Part shown: piece after piece, positions 1 through 8,723 of the stretch | Numbering within the stretch: position 1 is the stretch's first letter | Layout: each line of letters starts with the position of its first letter | Assembly: GCA_025458585.1 (NCBI GenBank) | Contig: JALOSD010000062.1 | Span: forward strand, 1-22,117 | DNA length: 22,117 nt | Direction of reading: 5' to 3' | Source: Burkholderiaceae bacterium | GTDB taxonomy: Bacteria > Pseudomonadota > Gammaproteobacteria > Burkholderiales > Burkholderiaceae_C | Notes under the pieces: model-generated | What the model was told of the DNA's origin: nothing | Databases searched by the model: none | What the model saw: the letters and a program-made list of their open reading frames with translations, nothing else | Program-made: the position numbers and the translations under genes

Positions 1-207
1 TCGACTGGGTTCCCTTGAGGTGAACGACCGCAAGGCGTCGGACGAGCTCCTTGACCGCTCGCTTTGCAGATTCGCCGCCTCCACCGGACTCGCCGCAGCA
101 GTGCGATCGCCTCGCCGAAGAGGCGTAATTCGCATTTGGTGGGCTGACTGTCGACGCCCGTACTGCGGCCAGGGGCAGGGACTGTTGGCAGCCCCGGTAG
201 GCGGCGG
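1..207. other. Left edge, no recognisable gene
   Basis: No convincing gene is seen. A plus-strand frame (20-211) has atypical composition and no family resemblance. One minus-strand frame runs off the left edge and reads plausibly (a stretch like KRAVKELVRRLAVVHLKG), so the end of a truncated gene cannot be excluded, but it is not identifiable from what is visible. Confidence 0.3.
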
Positions 208-630
208 CTAGGCGAGCCACGGATTGAGAAGCGGCACTCCGCTGGCCTCAAAGTCGGCCACGTTGCGCGTCACCACCGTCATGCCATGAACGAGCGCAGT
301 CGCGGCGATCATCGCGTCGCGCTCACTCAGCTTGTCTGGCACGTGCAGCCGTGCGCATTGAAGCGCCACGGCCGCATCGACCGCCAGGACACGTCCGGCA
401 AACGCCGGCAGCACGTGACCATCCAACCACGTGCGCATGATCGTTCCCTGCACGGCATCGCGCCGCTCGACCAGGAGGACGCCCATCTCGAGCTCCAGCA
501 GCGTGATAGCCGACAAGTACAGGCTGCCCGCCGGCACCTTGCTCGCCCACGCGGTCACCGAGCGATGGGCCTTACCGGACTTGGCCTTTCGAAGCTCCGA
601 AACGACGTTCGTATCAAGCAAGAACGTCAC
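208..630 (-). CDS. vapC: PIN-domain ribonuclease toxin, VapC family
   Basis: Predicted toxin of a type II toxin-antitoxin pair; PIN-domain VapC toxins are Mg-dependent RNases that cut tRNA or rRNA. The 140-residue length is typical. The acidic PIN residues are visible: Asp6 in LLDTNVVSE at the N-terminus, Glu46 in TLLELEMG, Asp105 in SERDAMIAA and Asp126 in TRNVADFE. The start is a GTG that overlaps the antitoxin stop in the four bases GTGA at 627-630, so translation is probably coupled to the antitoxin. All key residues are present, so the toxin looks functional. The target RNA cannot be told from sequence. The family call is firm; the name vapC follows common usage for PIN toxins. Confidence 0.9.
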   Translation of the reverse strand: MTFLLDTNVVSELRKAKSGKAHRSVTAWASKVPAGSLYLSAITLLELEMGVLLVERRDAVQGTIMRTWLDGHVLPAFAGRVLAVDAAVALQCARLHVPDKLSERDAMIAATALVHGMTVVTRNVADFEASGVPLLNPWLA

Positions 631-881
631 GCCAGATCCGCCGGCTTCGCGAGCTTGCGAGCGCGCGGCGCGACGAATCTGATCGTCTCTGCGCCTGGCG
701 TCGCCAACAGCTCGATGATGCTGGCGGCTGGCGCCACCAGCGACTGGTAGTGCTCAATGCTCAACAGCACATGGGCCGGTCGGCCACGGTCGGTGATAAA
801 CACCGGCCCGGACTTGGCGGCCTTCTTGGCCTTGCTCGTGTCCTGATTGAACTCGCGGCTGGATAAGGTTGTCATCGGCAT
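627..881 (-). CDS. Phd/YefM-family antitoxin
   Basis: Cognate antitoxin of the PIN toxin just downstream. It is 84 residues with the typical Phd/YefM opening (TTLSSREFNQDTSKAKKAA), where the N-terminal half forms the DNA-binding dimer, followed by FITDRGRPAHVLLSIEHYQSL. The C-terminal part (about residues 50-84) would wrap the toxin. A strong ribosome site, GGAGG, lies 6 nt before the ATG at 881; a second ATG at 875 (start MTTLSS) is 12 nt from it and is less likely. Proteins of this family repress their own operon, and a candidate palindromic operator overlaps the predicted -10 just upstream. The Phd antitoxin with PIN toxin pairing is common in proteobacteria. Confidence 0.88.
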   Translation of the reverse strand: MPMTTLSSREFNQDTSKAKKAAKSGPVFITDRGRPAHVLLSIEHYQSLVAPAASIIELLATPGAETIRFVAPRARKLAKPADLA

Positions 882-899
882 CGGTCACCTCCAGCAGCC

Positions 900-919
900 A
901 TTGTAGCAACGTCACTACA
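900..919 (-). promoter_or_regulatory. Candidate promoter -10 and Phd operator
   Basis: On the minus strand a TACAAT hexamer (905 to 900) fits a sigma-70 -10 for the antitoxin-toxin operon, placing the transcript start about 12 nt before the antitoxin ATG. It overlaps an 18-bp imperfect palindrome at 902-919: arms TGTAG and CTACA around a central ACGT, with only two unpaired positions per half. An operator on top of the -10 fits antitoxin autoregulation. No good -35 is visible. The operator role is inferred. Confidence 0.45.
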
Positions 920-1155
920 TGCCCAGGTGCAGCGCCCGCATTGAGGTGAGGAAACCGGCGCCGGAAAGGCATGGCGGCTTGGCGAAGCGCCACCTCGGAC
1001 GGCGAAGGCGCGATCGGCCGACGCCGGGCGAAGGTCAGCAACCTGGCAGTGACCCGACGTACAACGATGATCGACGGTCGGCAGCACCCGACCCTTTGCC
1101 GACCCACATCCCTGAAGTCTGGACGCCCGAAAGCTGGCGTTCATCGTAAGTCAGC
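920..1155. other. Spacer between two divergent TA modules
   Basis: This stretch separates the minus-strand Phd-VapC operon from the plus-strand HigBA-like operon. Several short open frames cross it on both strands, but none has a ribosome site or a recognisable product. I see nothing else in it beyond the flanking control elements. Confidence 0.5.
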
Positions 1156-1186
1156 TTGTCAAAAGTACAACACTAAGTGATATAGT
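1156..1186 (+). promoter_or_regulatory. Candidate promoter of the HigBA-like operon
   Basis: This is an AT-rich island in otherwise GC-rich DNA. TTGTCA (1156-1161) resembles a -35 and TATAGT (1181-1186) a -10, 19 bp apart. A small inverted repeat, CACT-A-AGTG (1171-1179), sits between them and could be part of the antitoxin operator. The -10 ends directly before the first ATG (1187), which would put the transcript start near the second ATG at 1193. Confidence 0.45.
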
Positions 1187-1597
1187 ATGCCTATGCGTCG
1201 AGTGTTCATGACACGTCAGTTCTCGCGATGGATGCGCAAGACGGAGCTGACCGAGTCGGCACTTTGCCTGGCGGTTAAGGAGATGTCCAACGGACTCATC
1301 GACGCGGATATGGGTGGTGGTGTCCTGAAGAAGCGAGTTGCCATGCCAGGACGCGGCAAGAGCGGAAGCGCACGCACCCTGCTGGCAACGAACAGGGCAA
1401 GCCGTTGGTTCTTTGTCTTTGGGTTCGAGAAGAACGAACGCGCCAATGTCACCGTAAAGGAGATTGAAGCACTGCAGCAATTGGCGACCGACCTTCTGCG
1501 ACTGAGCCCCAGCCAGCTCGACGAGCATGTCGGAAGCGATGCATTGAAGGAGATTTGCCATGACAACCAAAGCCAAGGCCGGAAGCAGGATTCTTGA
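1187..1597 (+). CDS. RelE/HigB-type toxin (PF06296-like)
   Basis: Probable mRNA interferase toxin of a type II module. The 136-residue protein has hallmarks of the RelE/HigB group with toxin-first gene order: an N-terminal VFMTRQFSRWMRK segment, GLIDADMGGGVLKKRV at about residues 37-52, the ARTLLATN strand, and WFFVFGFEKNERANV at about residues 74-88. The first ATG (1187) lacks a Shine-Dalgarno site. The second ATG (1193, start MRRVF) is likely the real or alternative start, since the predicted transcript would begin there. The 3' end overlaps the next gene by 38 nt. No motif is missing, so it is probably active. The alternative is a plain RelE/ParE annotation; which RNA it cuts is unknown. 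Confidence 0.85.
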   Translation: MPMRRVFMTRQFSRWMRKTELTESALCLAVKEMSNGLIDADMGGGVLKKRVAMPGRGKSGSARTLLATNRASRWFFVFGFEKNERANVTVKEIEALQQLATDLLRLSPSQLDEHVGSDALKEICHDNQSQGRKQDS

Positions 1598-1883
1598 TGC
1601 GGTCCATGAGACAGCGCACGATCTTCACGCTGCCGGTTTCATCGACATGCGAACGATGCAGAGGTACGACGCGCTTTGCCTGGAGCCGATACCCACGTAT
1701 TCAAGCGCGAAGATTCGCGCGCTTCGCGCGCGACACAAGTTGAGCCAGGCCGTATTGGCCACGATACTGAACACTAGCCTCTCAACCGTCCGTCAGTGGG
1801 AAATCGGCGACAAGCAGCCCAGCGGGCCGTCGCTGAAGCTCTTGAGCCTTTTGGACAGGAAGGGCCTGGAAGTCCTGATCTGA
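1560..1883 (+). CDS. HigA-like antitoxin, XRE-type HTH
   Basis: Cognate antitoxin and autorepressor of the preceding toxin, 107 residues. The C-terminal half holds a lambda-repressor-like helix-turn-helix: KIRALRARHKLSQAVLATIL then NTSLSTVRQWEIGDKQPSG, about residues 50-90. The N-terminal part (ILDAVHETAHDLHAAGFIDM) matches the usual region of antitoxins paired with PF06296 toxins. A clear AAGGAG (1547-1552) precedes the ATG by 7 nt, inside the toxin frame. Translation is therefore both coupled and independently primed, as expected when the antitoxin must be in excess. The toxin-antitoxin order and the HTH antitoxin fit HigBA organisation. Confidence 0.87.
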   Translation: MTTKAKAGSRILDAVHETAHDLHAAGFIDMRTMQRYDALCLEPIPTYSSAKIRALRARHKLSQAVLATILNTSLSTVRQWEIGDKQPSGPSLKLLSLLDRKGLEVLI

Positions 1884-2260
1884 CGTGGCCTCAACCGCAT
1901 GGCCGCCGGTAGCTTTTTTGCTGCTGGACGACGCCATACCTGCCGTTCGGGAGCACCCGCAATTGGCCGGGTGCTGCCGGCCACTGCGCTCGCCGGTGCG
2001 ACCGCTGTCCAACGCATTGCGGGCATTCAATACCCGGTGGCCGTGGACTCCGTACGGCTCGGGACTGCAGGTCGCCAAGCCTGGCCGTCTCCGACGGTCG
2101 CCACGACTGGATCGACGCTCGGAGAGCGTTCCCGTTAATGATGTAGTTCCAAAGATCAACGAGGGGCAAGTTGTCTCATCCACTGCCCTTGCGTTCCCTT
2201 GCTCGGCGCAGATCCACAAAGCATGACACACCGGTGCGCCCTATCGCCTGGGAGCGCGGG
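1884..2260. other. Non-coding or degenerate accessory DNA
   Basis: No credible gene in about 380 bp. Open frames cross it on both strands (for example 1885-2226 plus and 1782-2231 minus), but they overlap one another, lack ribosome sites and match no family I recognise. It could be eroded mobile-element DNA. A short run of T at 1914-1919, about 30 bp after the antitoxin stop, lacks a convincing hairpin before it, so I do not call a terminator. Confidence 0.4.
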
Positions 2261-2420
2261 AATTTACCGTCAGCGCGCCCAACCCGTCGATCGCCCGGAA
2301 ACCCGCATGGATGCTGGACTTCGCGCTCGAGATTTACCGTCAACTCGAAAATCGACCTGACGGTAAATTTCCGCCGGGAACTCAGCGCGACATTTTTACC
2401 GTCAGATTTACCGTCAGATT
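2261..2420. repeat. Five copies of TTTACCGTCA, one inverted
   Basis: The 10-mer TTTACCGTCA occurs at 2263-2272, 2333-2342, 2395-2404 and 2407-2416, and inverted as TGACGGTAAA at 2358-2367. The last two direct copies are in tandem with a 12-bp period, and several copies extend to ATTTACCGTCAG. Five matches in about 155 bp is far above chance. Multiple short internal repeats are typical of IS21-type transposon ends and of recombinase or replication-protein sites. No transposase or replication gene is present here, so the role is unknown. Confidence 0.75.
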
Positions 2421-2434
2421 GAAGGGCGTCCCAG

Positions 2435-2528
2435 CGATAGATCTCGATAGATCTCGACAGACATTAGCGCGTTGAATCAACGCGTTAGGTCGACTTTTCG
2501 CTAGACCTCGATAGACCCCGATCGATCG
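2435..2528. repeat. Phased 10-bp repeats around a near-palindrome
   Basis: Two arrays of three 10-bp units flank a 23-bp near-palindrome. The left array (2435-2464) reads CGATAGATCT, CGATAGATCT, CGACAGACAT. The right array (2499-2528) reads CGCTAGACCT, CGATAGACCC, CGATCGATCG. Between them, 2465-2487 is an inverted repeat with 11-nt arms TAGCGCGTTGA and TCAACGCGTTA around one A, with a single G-T mismatch. It ends 4 bp before the guaA stop codon. The helical phasing and the position fit arm and core sites of an attachment site, but this is inference. It also lies where a guaA terminator would be, yet no T-run follows on the minus strand. Confidence 0.6.
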
Positions 2529-2532
2529 AAAC

Positions 2533-4119
<1,587 letters not shown>

Positions 4120-4121
4120 TG

Positions 4122-5372
4122 TCACGGGGCTGCGGCGGCAGCTGCTGACGCGCCGCGGTGGCGCTGGAAGTGGCGGATCGCCACCACGGCGGCCATGCCC
4201 TGCAGCACGGCGCAGAAGAAGAACGGCAGGCCGATCCACACGTCGCCCGGCGGCCGGTGCGACACGGCGCCGAGCAGCGCGGCGGCGATCACCGGCGCGG
4301 CCACGCCCATCAGGCTGTTCAGCGACGCGATCGAGCCCATCGTGCGCCCCTGCTCGTGTTCGGCCGCGGCGTTCGACATCAGGCTCTGGATCGCGACCAC
4401 GGTCGTGAAGCCGAACAGATTGAACGCGACGATCACGATCATCATCCAGCCGTCGGTGGCCAAGCCCCAGGCGGCGTAGCAGATCGTCGACGAGATCAGC
4501 CCCATCGCGGCGAGGCGCTGCGGCGAGAAACGCTCGAGCAGGCGCTTCATCAGGCCACCCTGCACCAACGCCGCCATCACGCCCACCGCGAACAGCGACC
4601 AGCCGTTCTCCTTCGGCCCCCAGCCGAACTTGAACGTCGTGTACAGGACCCAGCTCATGTGCATCGTGAACTGGGCGAGGCCCGACAGCGCGATCACCCA
4701 CACCAGCGGGCCGACGCCTCGCAGCTGCGCGAGCGCCTTGAAGCCGGCCACCGGGTTGGCGCGCTTCCAGTCGAACGGCTGGCGGCGCTCGCGCGGAAGC
4801 GACTCGGGCAGCACGAACGTGCCGTACAGCGTGTTGGCGAGCGCGAGCGTGCCGGCAACCCAGAACGGCAGGTGCAGGTCGATGCTGCCGAGCACCCCGC
4901 CGATCACCGGCCCGAGCGTGTAGCCGACGCCGAACATCGCCCCCAGCAGGCCGAAGCGGCGCGCACGCTGCTGCGGCTCGGTGATGTCGGCGACGTACGC
5001 CTGCGCGACGGCGATGTTGGCCTGCATCGCGCCGCCGAACAGGCGCGCCAGCACGATGACCCACAGCGCCGACGCAAGCGCCGTGGCGTAGAAGTTCAGC
5101 GCGAGCCCGGCAAAGCCGAGCAGCAGCACGGGGCGGCGGCCGTAGCGGTCCGACAGGCCGCCGAGCACCGGGCCCGACAGGAAGCTTGCGATGCCGAAGG
5201 CGAACGCCACCGCGCCGTACCAGAACGCCTGGTCGGCCTGGCTGCCGGTGAAGGTGCCCACCAGCGCCGGCAGCACGGGGATGATCAGACCGACCGACAC
5301 CATGTCGATCAGCACCGCGATCAGGATGAACGGCATCGCGGCGGCGCGTGAAGTGCCGCGCTGGGCTTGCAT
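4122..5372 (-). CDS. MFS exporter, TCR/Tet (DHA1) type
   Basis: Inner-membrane drug:proton antiporter-type transporter of 416 residues with about 12 hydrophobic segments. Motif A (GGLSDRYGRRPVLL) lies after the second segment, and an antiporter-type motif C region (GVGYTLGPVIGG) is in the fifth. The frame begins GTG-ATG; I chose the ATG at 5372 because the upstream GAGG is then better spaced. It lies 10 nt after the guaB stop and 2 nt before guaA, so it is co-transcribed with both GMP-synthesis genes. TCR/Tet is a sequence group and does not prove tetracycline export. The operon suggests purine-related export or overflow, as known for MFS purine exporters elsewhere, but the substrate cannot be read from sequence. 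An Ala-rich tail ends the protein. Confidence 0.9.
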   Translation of the reverse strand: MQAQRGTSRAAAMPFILIAVLIDMVSVGLIIPVLPALVGTFTGSQADQAFWYGAVAFAFGIASFLSGPVLGGLSDRYGRRPVLLLGFAGLALNFYATALASALWVIVLARLFGGAMQANIAVAQAYVADITEPQQRARRFGLLGAMFGVGYTLGPVIGGVLGSIDLHLPFWVAGTLALANTLYGTFVLPESLPRERRQPFDWKRANPVAGFKALAQLRGVGPLVWVIALSGLAQFTMHMSWVLYTTFKFGWGPKENGWSLFAVGVMAALVQGGLMKRLLERFSPQRLAAMGLISSTICYAAWGLATDGWMMIVIVAFNLFGFTTVVAIQSLMSNAAAEHEQGRTMGSIASLNSLMGVAAPVIAAALLGAVSHRPPGDVWIGLPFFFCAVLQGMAAVVAIRHFQRHRGASAAAAAAP

Positions 5373-5382
5373 CACGGACGCC

Positions 5383-6855
<1,473 letters not shown>

Positions 6856-6863
6856 GGGCGGGC

Positions 6864-6886
6864 TCCGAACGCAAAGACAAATTATA
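6864..6886 (-). promoter_or_regulatory. guaB promoter -10 and ribosome site
   Basis: On the minus strand a perfect TATAAT (6886 to 6881) sits in an AT-rich island, predicting a transcript start near 6875 and a 5' leader of about 20 nt. GGAG follows (to about 6864), 8 nt before the guaB ATG. No clear -35 is seen in the GC-rich upstream DNA. This is the likely promoter of the whole guaB-MFS-guaA unit. Confidence 0.6.
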
Positions 6887-6943
6887 GGGAGGGGCCCTGG
6901 CGCCGCTTCCTCGCCGATTCCGCGACGATTTCTGCACAGTCGG

Positions 6944-6965
6944 CACGCCGGCGTGTCGCTACACT
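6944..6965 (+). promoter_or_regulatory. Palindrome plus possible -10 before DUF4124 gene
   Basis: A perfect 12-bp palindrome CACGCCGGCGTG (6944-6955) is followed 4 bp later by TACACT (6960-6965), a possible -10 for the downstream plus-strand gene at 6998. The palindrome could be an operator, but GC-rich DNA throws up such palindromes often, so support is weak. Confidence 0.3.
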
Positions 6966-6997
6966 GGCTCGGTCCCTTCGCCCCTCGCCGACGACCG

Positions 6998-7522
6998 ATG
7001 CGATACCTGCTGCCCGTCCTGGCCCTCGTGACGGCCGCCGCGTGGCCCGGCGGCGCCGACGCGCAGTGGAAGTGGCGCGACGCCCGCGGCCAGGTCACGG
7101 TCAGCGACCTGCCGCCCCCGCGCGACATCCCCGAGCGCGACATCCTGCAGCGCCCGGCAGCGCCGCCCGCCGCCCGGCCGGCCGCCGCCCCCACGGCGCC
7201 GTCGCCCGAGGCCGCCGCCTCGGCGCCCGCGACGCAGGCCGCGCGCCCGGGCGGCGTCGACCCGGAGCTCGAGGCGCGCCGCAAGGCGGCCGAGCAGGAG
7301 CAGGCCGCGCGCCAGAAGGAGGAGCAGCGGCGCGAGGAGGTCCGTCTCGCGCAGCAGCGTGCCGACAACTGCGCGCGCGCGCGCGAATCGCTACGCACCC
7401 TTGACAGCGGCATGCGCATGGCGCGCGTCAACGAGAAGGGCGAGCGCATCGTGATCGACGAGCAGACGCGCGCCGCCGAGATCGAGCGCGCCCGCCGCAT
7501 CGTCGCGAGCGACTGCCGCTGA
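6998..7522 (+). CDS. Secreted DUF4124-domain protein
   Basis: Function unknown. The 174-residue product starts with a signal peptide (RYLLPVLALVTAAAWPGGADA), so it is predicted to be periplasmic. A short DUF4124 domain follows immediately (WKWRDARGQVTVSDLPPPRD), then a Pro/Ala-rich linker (about 52-85). A charged, probably helical or coiled-coil stretch rich in Glu, Arg and Gln (about 86-125) comes next, and the end has two cysteines (DNCARARES and ASDCR) that could form a disulfide. I chose the ATG at 6998 because the signal peptide begins there; the frame is open further upstream. It diverges from guaB and converges on rnfH. DUF4124 proteins are common in beta- and gammaproteobacteria, and no reaction is known. 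Confidence 0.85.
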   Translation: MRYLLPVLALVTAAAWPGGADAQWKWRDARGQVTVSDLPPPRDIPERDILQRPAAPPAARPAAAPTAPSPEAAASAPATQAARPGGVDPELEARRKAAEQEQAARQKEEQRREEVRLAQQRADNCARARESLRTLDSGMRMARVNEKGERIVIDEQTRAAEIERARRIVASDCR

Positions 7523-7529
7523 CACCGCG

Positions 7530-7823
7530 TCAACGCGCGCGGGAGCCTTTCTCGGCGCGCTTGTAGCGCAGGCGCCGCGCTTCCTTGGGATCGACGACGA
7601 GCGCGCGGCAGACCTCGACGCGGTCGCGGTCGCGCAATACGTGCTCGGTCGGCTGCACCCGGCCCCACACGCTCAGGCTCAGGGCGAGCCGGACGTCGTC
7701 CGCCACGCCGTCGAGCAGGCCGCTCGCCGCCACGGCGTCGTCCACCGTGCTGCCCGGCGGCAGGTCGAGCGCGCGCCGATGCACGATGCGCGGCGCGGGA
7801 CAGTAGACGACTTCGACGCGCAT
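7530..7823 (-). CDS. rnfH: RnfH-family ubiquitin-fold protein
   Basis: A small protein (97 residues) of the RnfH/UPF0125 family with a beta-grasp (ubiquitin-like) fold. Family signs are VEVVYCPAP at the N-terminus, LPPGSTVDDAVAASGLL, the central VWGRVQPTEHVLRDRDRVEVCR, and the terminal LVVDPKEARRLRYKRAEKG. The biochemical role is not settled; it is named after rnf electron-transport operons but is more often found next to ratA, as here. It starts 4 nt after the ratA stop, so the two are one operon. Its 3' end is 7 bp from the convergent DUF4124 gene. Confidence 0.92.
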   Translation of the reverse strand: MRVEVVYCPAPRIVHRRALDLPPGSTVDDAVAASGLLDGVADDVRLALSLSVWGRVQPTEHVLRDRDRVEVCRALVVDPKEARRLRYKRAEKGSRAR

Positions 7824-7827
7824 CGGT

Positions 7828-8280
7828 TCAGCGCTCGCCGTAGACCTGCCCGGCGCGCTTGACGAACGAGTCGACGAACGTGTTCGCGACCCGGTCGAAC
7901 ACGGGGCTGAGCACCGCCTCGAGCGGCTTGCTCGCGAACGCGTAGCGCAGGTCGAAGTCGACCTTGCACGCCGTGGCGTCGCCGCCCGGGCGGCCGAGCG
8001 GATGGAACAGCCACGTGCCGTCGAGCAGCGAGAATGGCCCGTCGACGAGCTGCACGACGACCTGCTCGCCGGCCACGTGGCGGTTGCGCGTCGTGAACGC
8101 GTGCCGCACGCCGGCGTAGGCGAGACCCAGCCGCGCCGTCATGCCCTCGTCGCTCGCCTCGATCACGTCGGCGCTGTCGCACCACGGCAGGAACTGCGGG
8201 TAGCGGGCGACGTCGGTCACGAGGTCGTACATCTCGCGTGGCGAGTACCACAGCAGCACCGACTTCTTGACGTGCTTCAT
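7828..8280 (-). CDS. ratA: RatA/COQ10-type START-domain protein
   Basis: A 150-residue SRPBCC (START-like) protein of the RatA/Coq10 group. Recognisable pieces are the N-terminal VKKSVLLWYSPREMYDLV, the DVARYPQFLPWC segment, FTTRNRH, the DGPFSLLDGTWLFHP stretch, FDLRYAFASKPLEAVL, and FDRVANTFVDSFVKRA. In E. coli, RatA was described as a toxin that blocks 70S subunit association. The eukaryotic relative Coq10 binds ubiquinone, and that role may be the general one. The arrangement ratA-rnfH diverging from smpB is the same as in E. coli. The predicted -10 (TAGAAT, 8297 to 8292) leaves only a few nucleotides of leader and no Shine-Dalgarno, so the mRNA may be nearly leaderless. Confidence 0.92.
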   Translation of the reverse strand: MKHVKKSVLLWYSPREMYDLVTDVARYPQFLPWCDSADVIEASDEGMTARLGLAYAGVRHAFTTRNRHVAGEQVVVQLVDGPFSLLDGTWLFHPLGRPGGDATACKVDFDLRYAFASKPLEAVLSPVFDRVANTFVDSFVKRAGQVYGER

Positions 8281-8297
8281 AGAATGAAAAGATTCTA
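8280..8297. promoter_or_regulatory. Symmetric divergent -10 between ratA and smpB
   Basis: The sequence TAGAAT-GAAAAG-ATTCTA is a perfect inverted repeat of two -10-like hexamers, 6 bp apart, one per strand. The minus-strand copy serves ratA. The plus-strand copy (8280-8285) could serve smpB with about a 48-nt leader. A TTGACG (8267-8272) on the plus strand, inside the ratA start, lies 18 bp before a weaker GATTCT. The two promoters would overlap and compete. Confidence 0.5.
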
Positions 8298-8339
8298 GGC
8301 GGCGCTTGTGCGGCGCCGCCCCGCCCCCAGCTCCCCTCC

Positions 8340-8723
8340 ATGACCGCGATCGCCGAGAACCGCCGTGCCCGCTTCGACTACCACATCGAGGAGCGGTTCG
8401 AAGCCGGCATCGTGCTCGAAGGCTGGGAGGTCAAGGCGATCCGCGCCGGCCAGGTGCAGCTCACCGACGGCTATGTCGTGATCCGCGACGGCGAACTGGC
8501 GCTGATCGGCTGCCGCATCAACGCGCTGCGCACGGCGTCGACGCACGTCGTGCCGGAGCCCGACCGCACGAAGAAGCTGCTGATGCACAAGGCCGAGATC
8601 CGCCGGCTGATCGGCAAGGTCGAGCAGCGCGGCTTCACGCTGGTGCCGCTGAACCTGCACTACAAGGCAAGCGCGAATCGATCAAGGAACGCGAAGGCAA
8701 GCGCGAGGTCGAGCGCGCGATGA
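8340..8723 (+). CDS. smpB: SmpB, frameshifted before its C-terminal tail
   Basis: SmpB binds tmRNA and brings it to stalled ribosomes. Residues 1-109 are normal: the OB-fold core from IAENRRARFDYHIEERFEAG, through LEGWEVKAIRAGQVQLTDGY, to IGKVEQRGFTLVPLNLHYK. After Tyr108-Lys109 the frame should continue with the conserved NGxVKxxIxLAxGKxxHDKR segment. Instead it reads an unrelated ASANRSRNAKAS tail and stops at 127 residues. The proper tail lies in another frame at 8666-8740. The pattern fits a deletion of about 17-18 codons plus one base (3n+1 nt). As written, the protein lacks the tail that enters the decoding centre and should be inactive in trans-translation. It is either a pseudogene or an assembly or sequencing error. 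The start ATG at 8340 fits the family. Confidence 0.88.
   Translation: MTAIAENRRARFDYHIEERFEAGIVLEGWEVKAIRAGQVQLTDGYVVIRDGELALIGCRINALRTASTHVVPEPDRTKKLLMHKAEIRRLIGKVEQRGFTLVPLNLHYKASANRSRNAKASARSSAR

Noticed and set aside
1782..2231. Overlapping open frames on both strands after the HigA-like antitoxin
   Set aside because: No family resemblance, no ribosome site, mutually overlapping; treated as non-coding.
2261..2420. TTTACCGTCA repeats as a CRISPR array
   Set aside because: The repeats are only 10 bp, spacing is irregular (70, 62 and 12 bp) and one copy is inverted; no cas genes.
2465..2487. Near-palindrome as an intrinsic terminator for guaA
   Set aside because: No T-run follows on the minus strand, and the flanking 10-bp arrays suggest a protein-binding site instead; a terminator role is possible but unsupported.
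4158..5351. Plus-strand open frame opposite the MFS gene
   Set aside because: Arg/His/Ala-rich antisense shadow; the minus-strand frame has clear MFS motifs.
4122..5372. MFS protein as a tetracycline-resistance determinant
   Set aside because: Membership in the TCR/Tet sequence group is not evidence of substrate; the operon context points to core metabolism.
7371..7383. Alternating GC run in the DUF4124 gene as a slippage or Z-DNA element
   Set aside because: It is short, in frame and encodes ordinary Cys-Ala-Arg codons; nothing suggests function.
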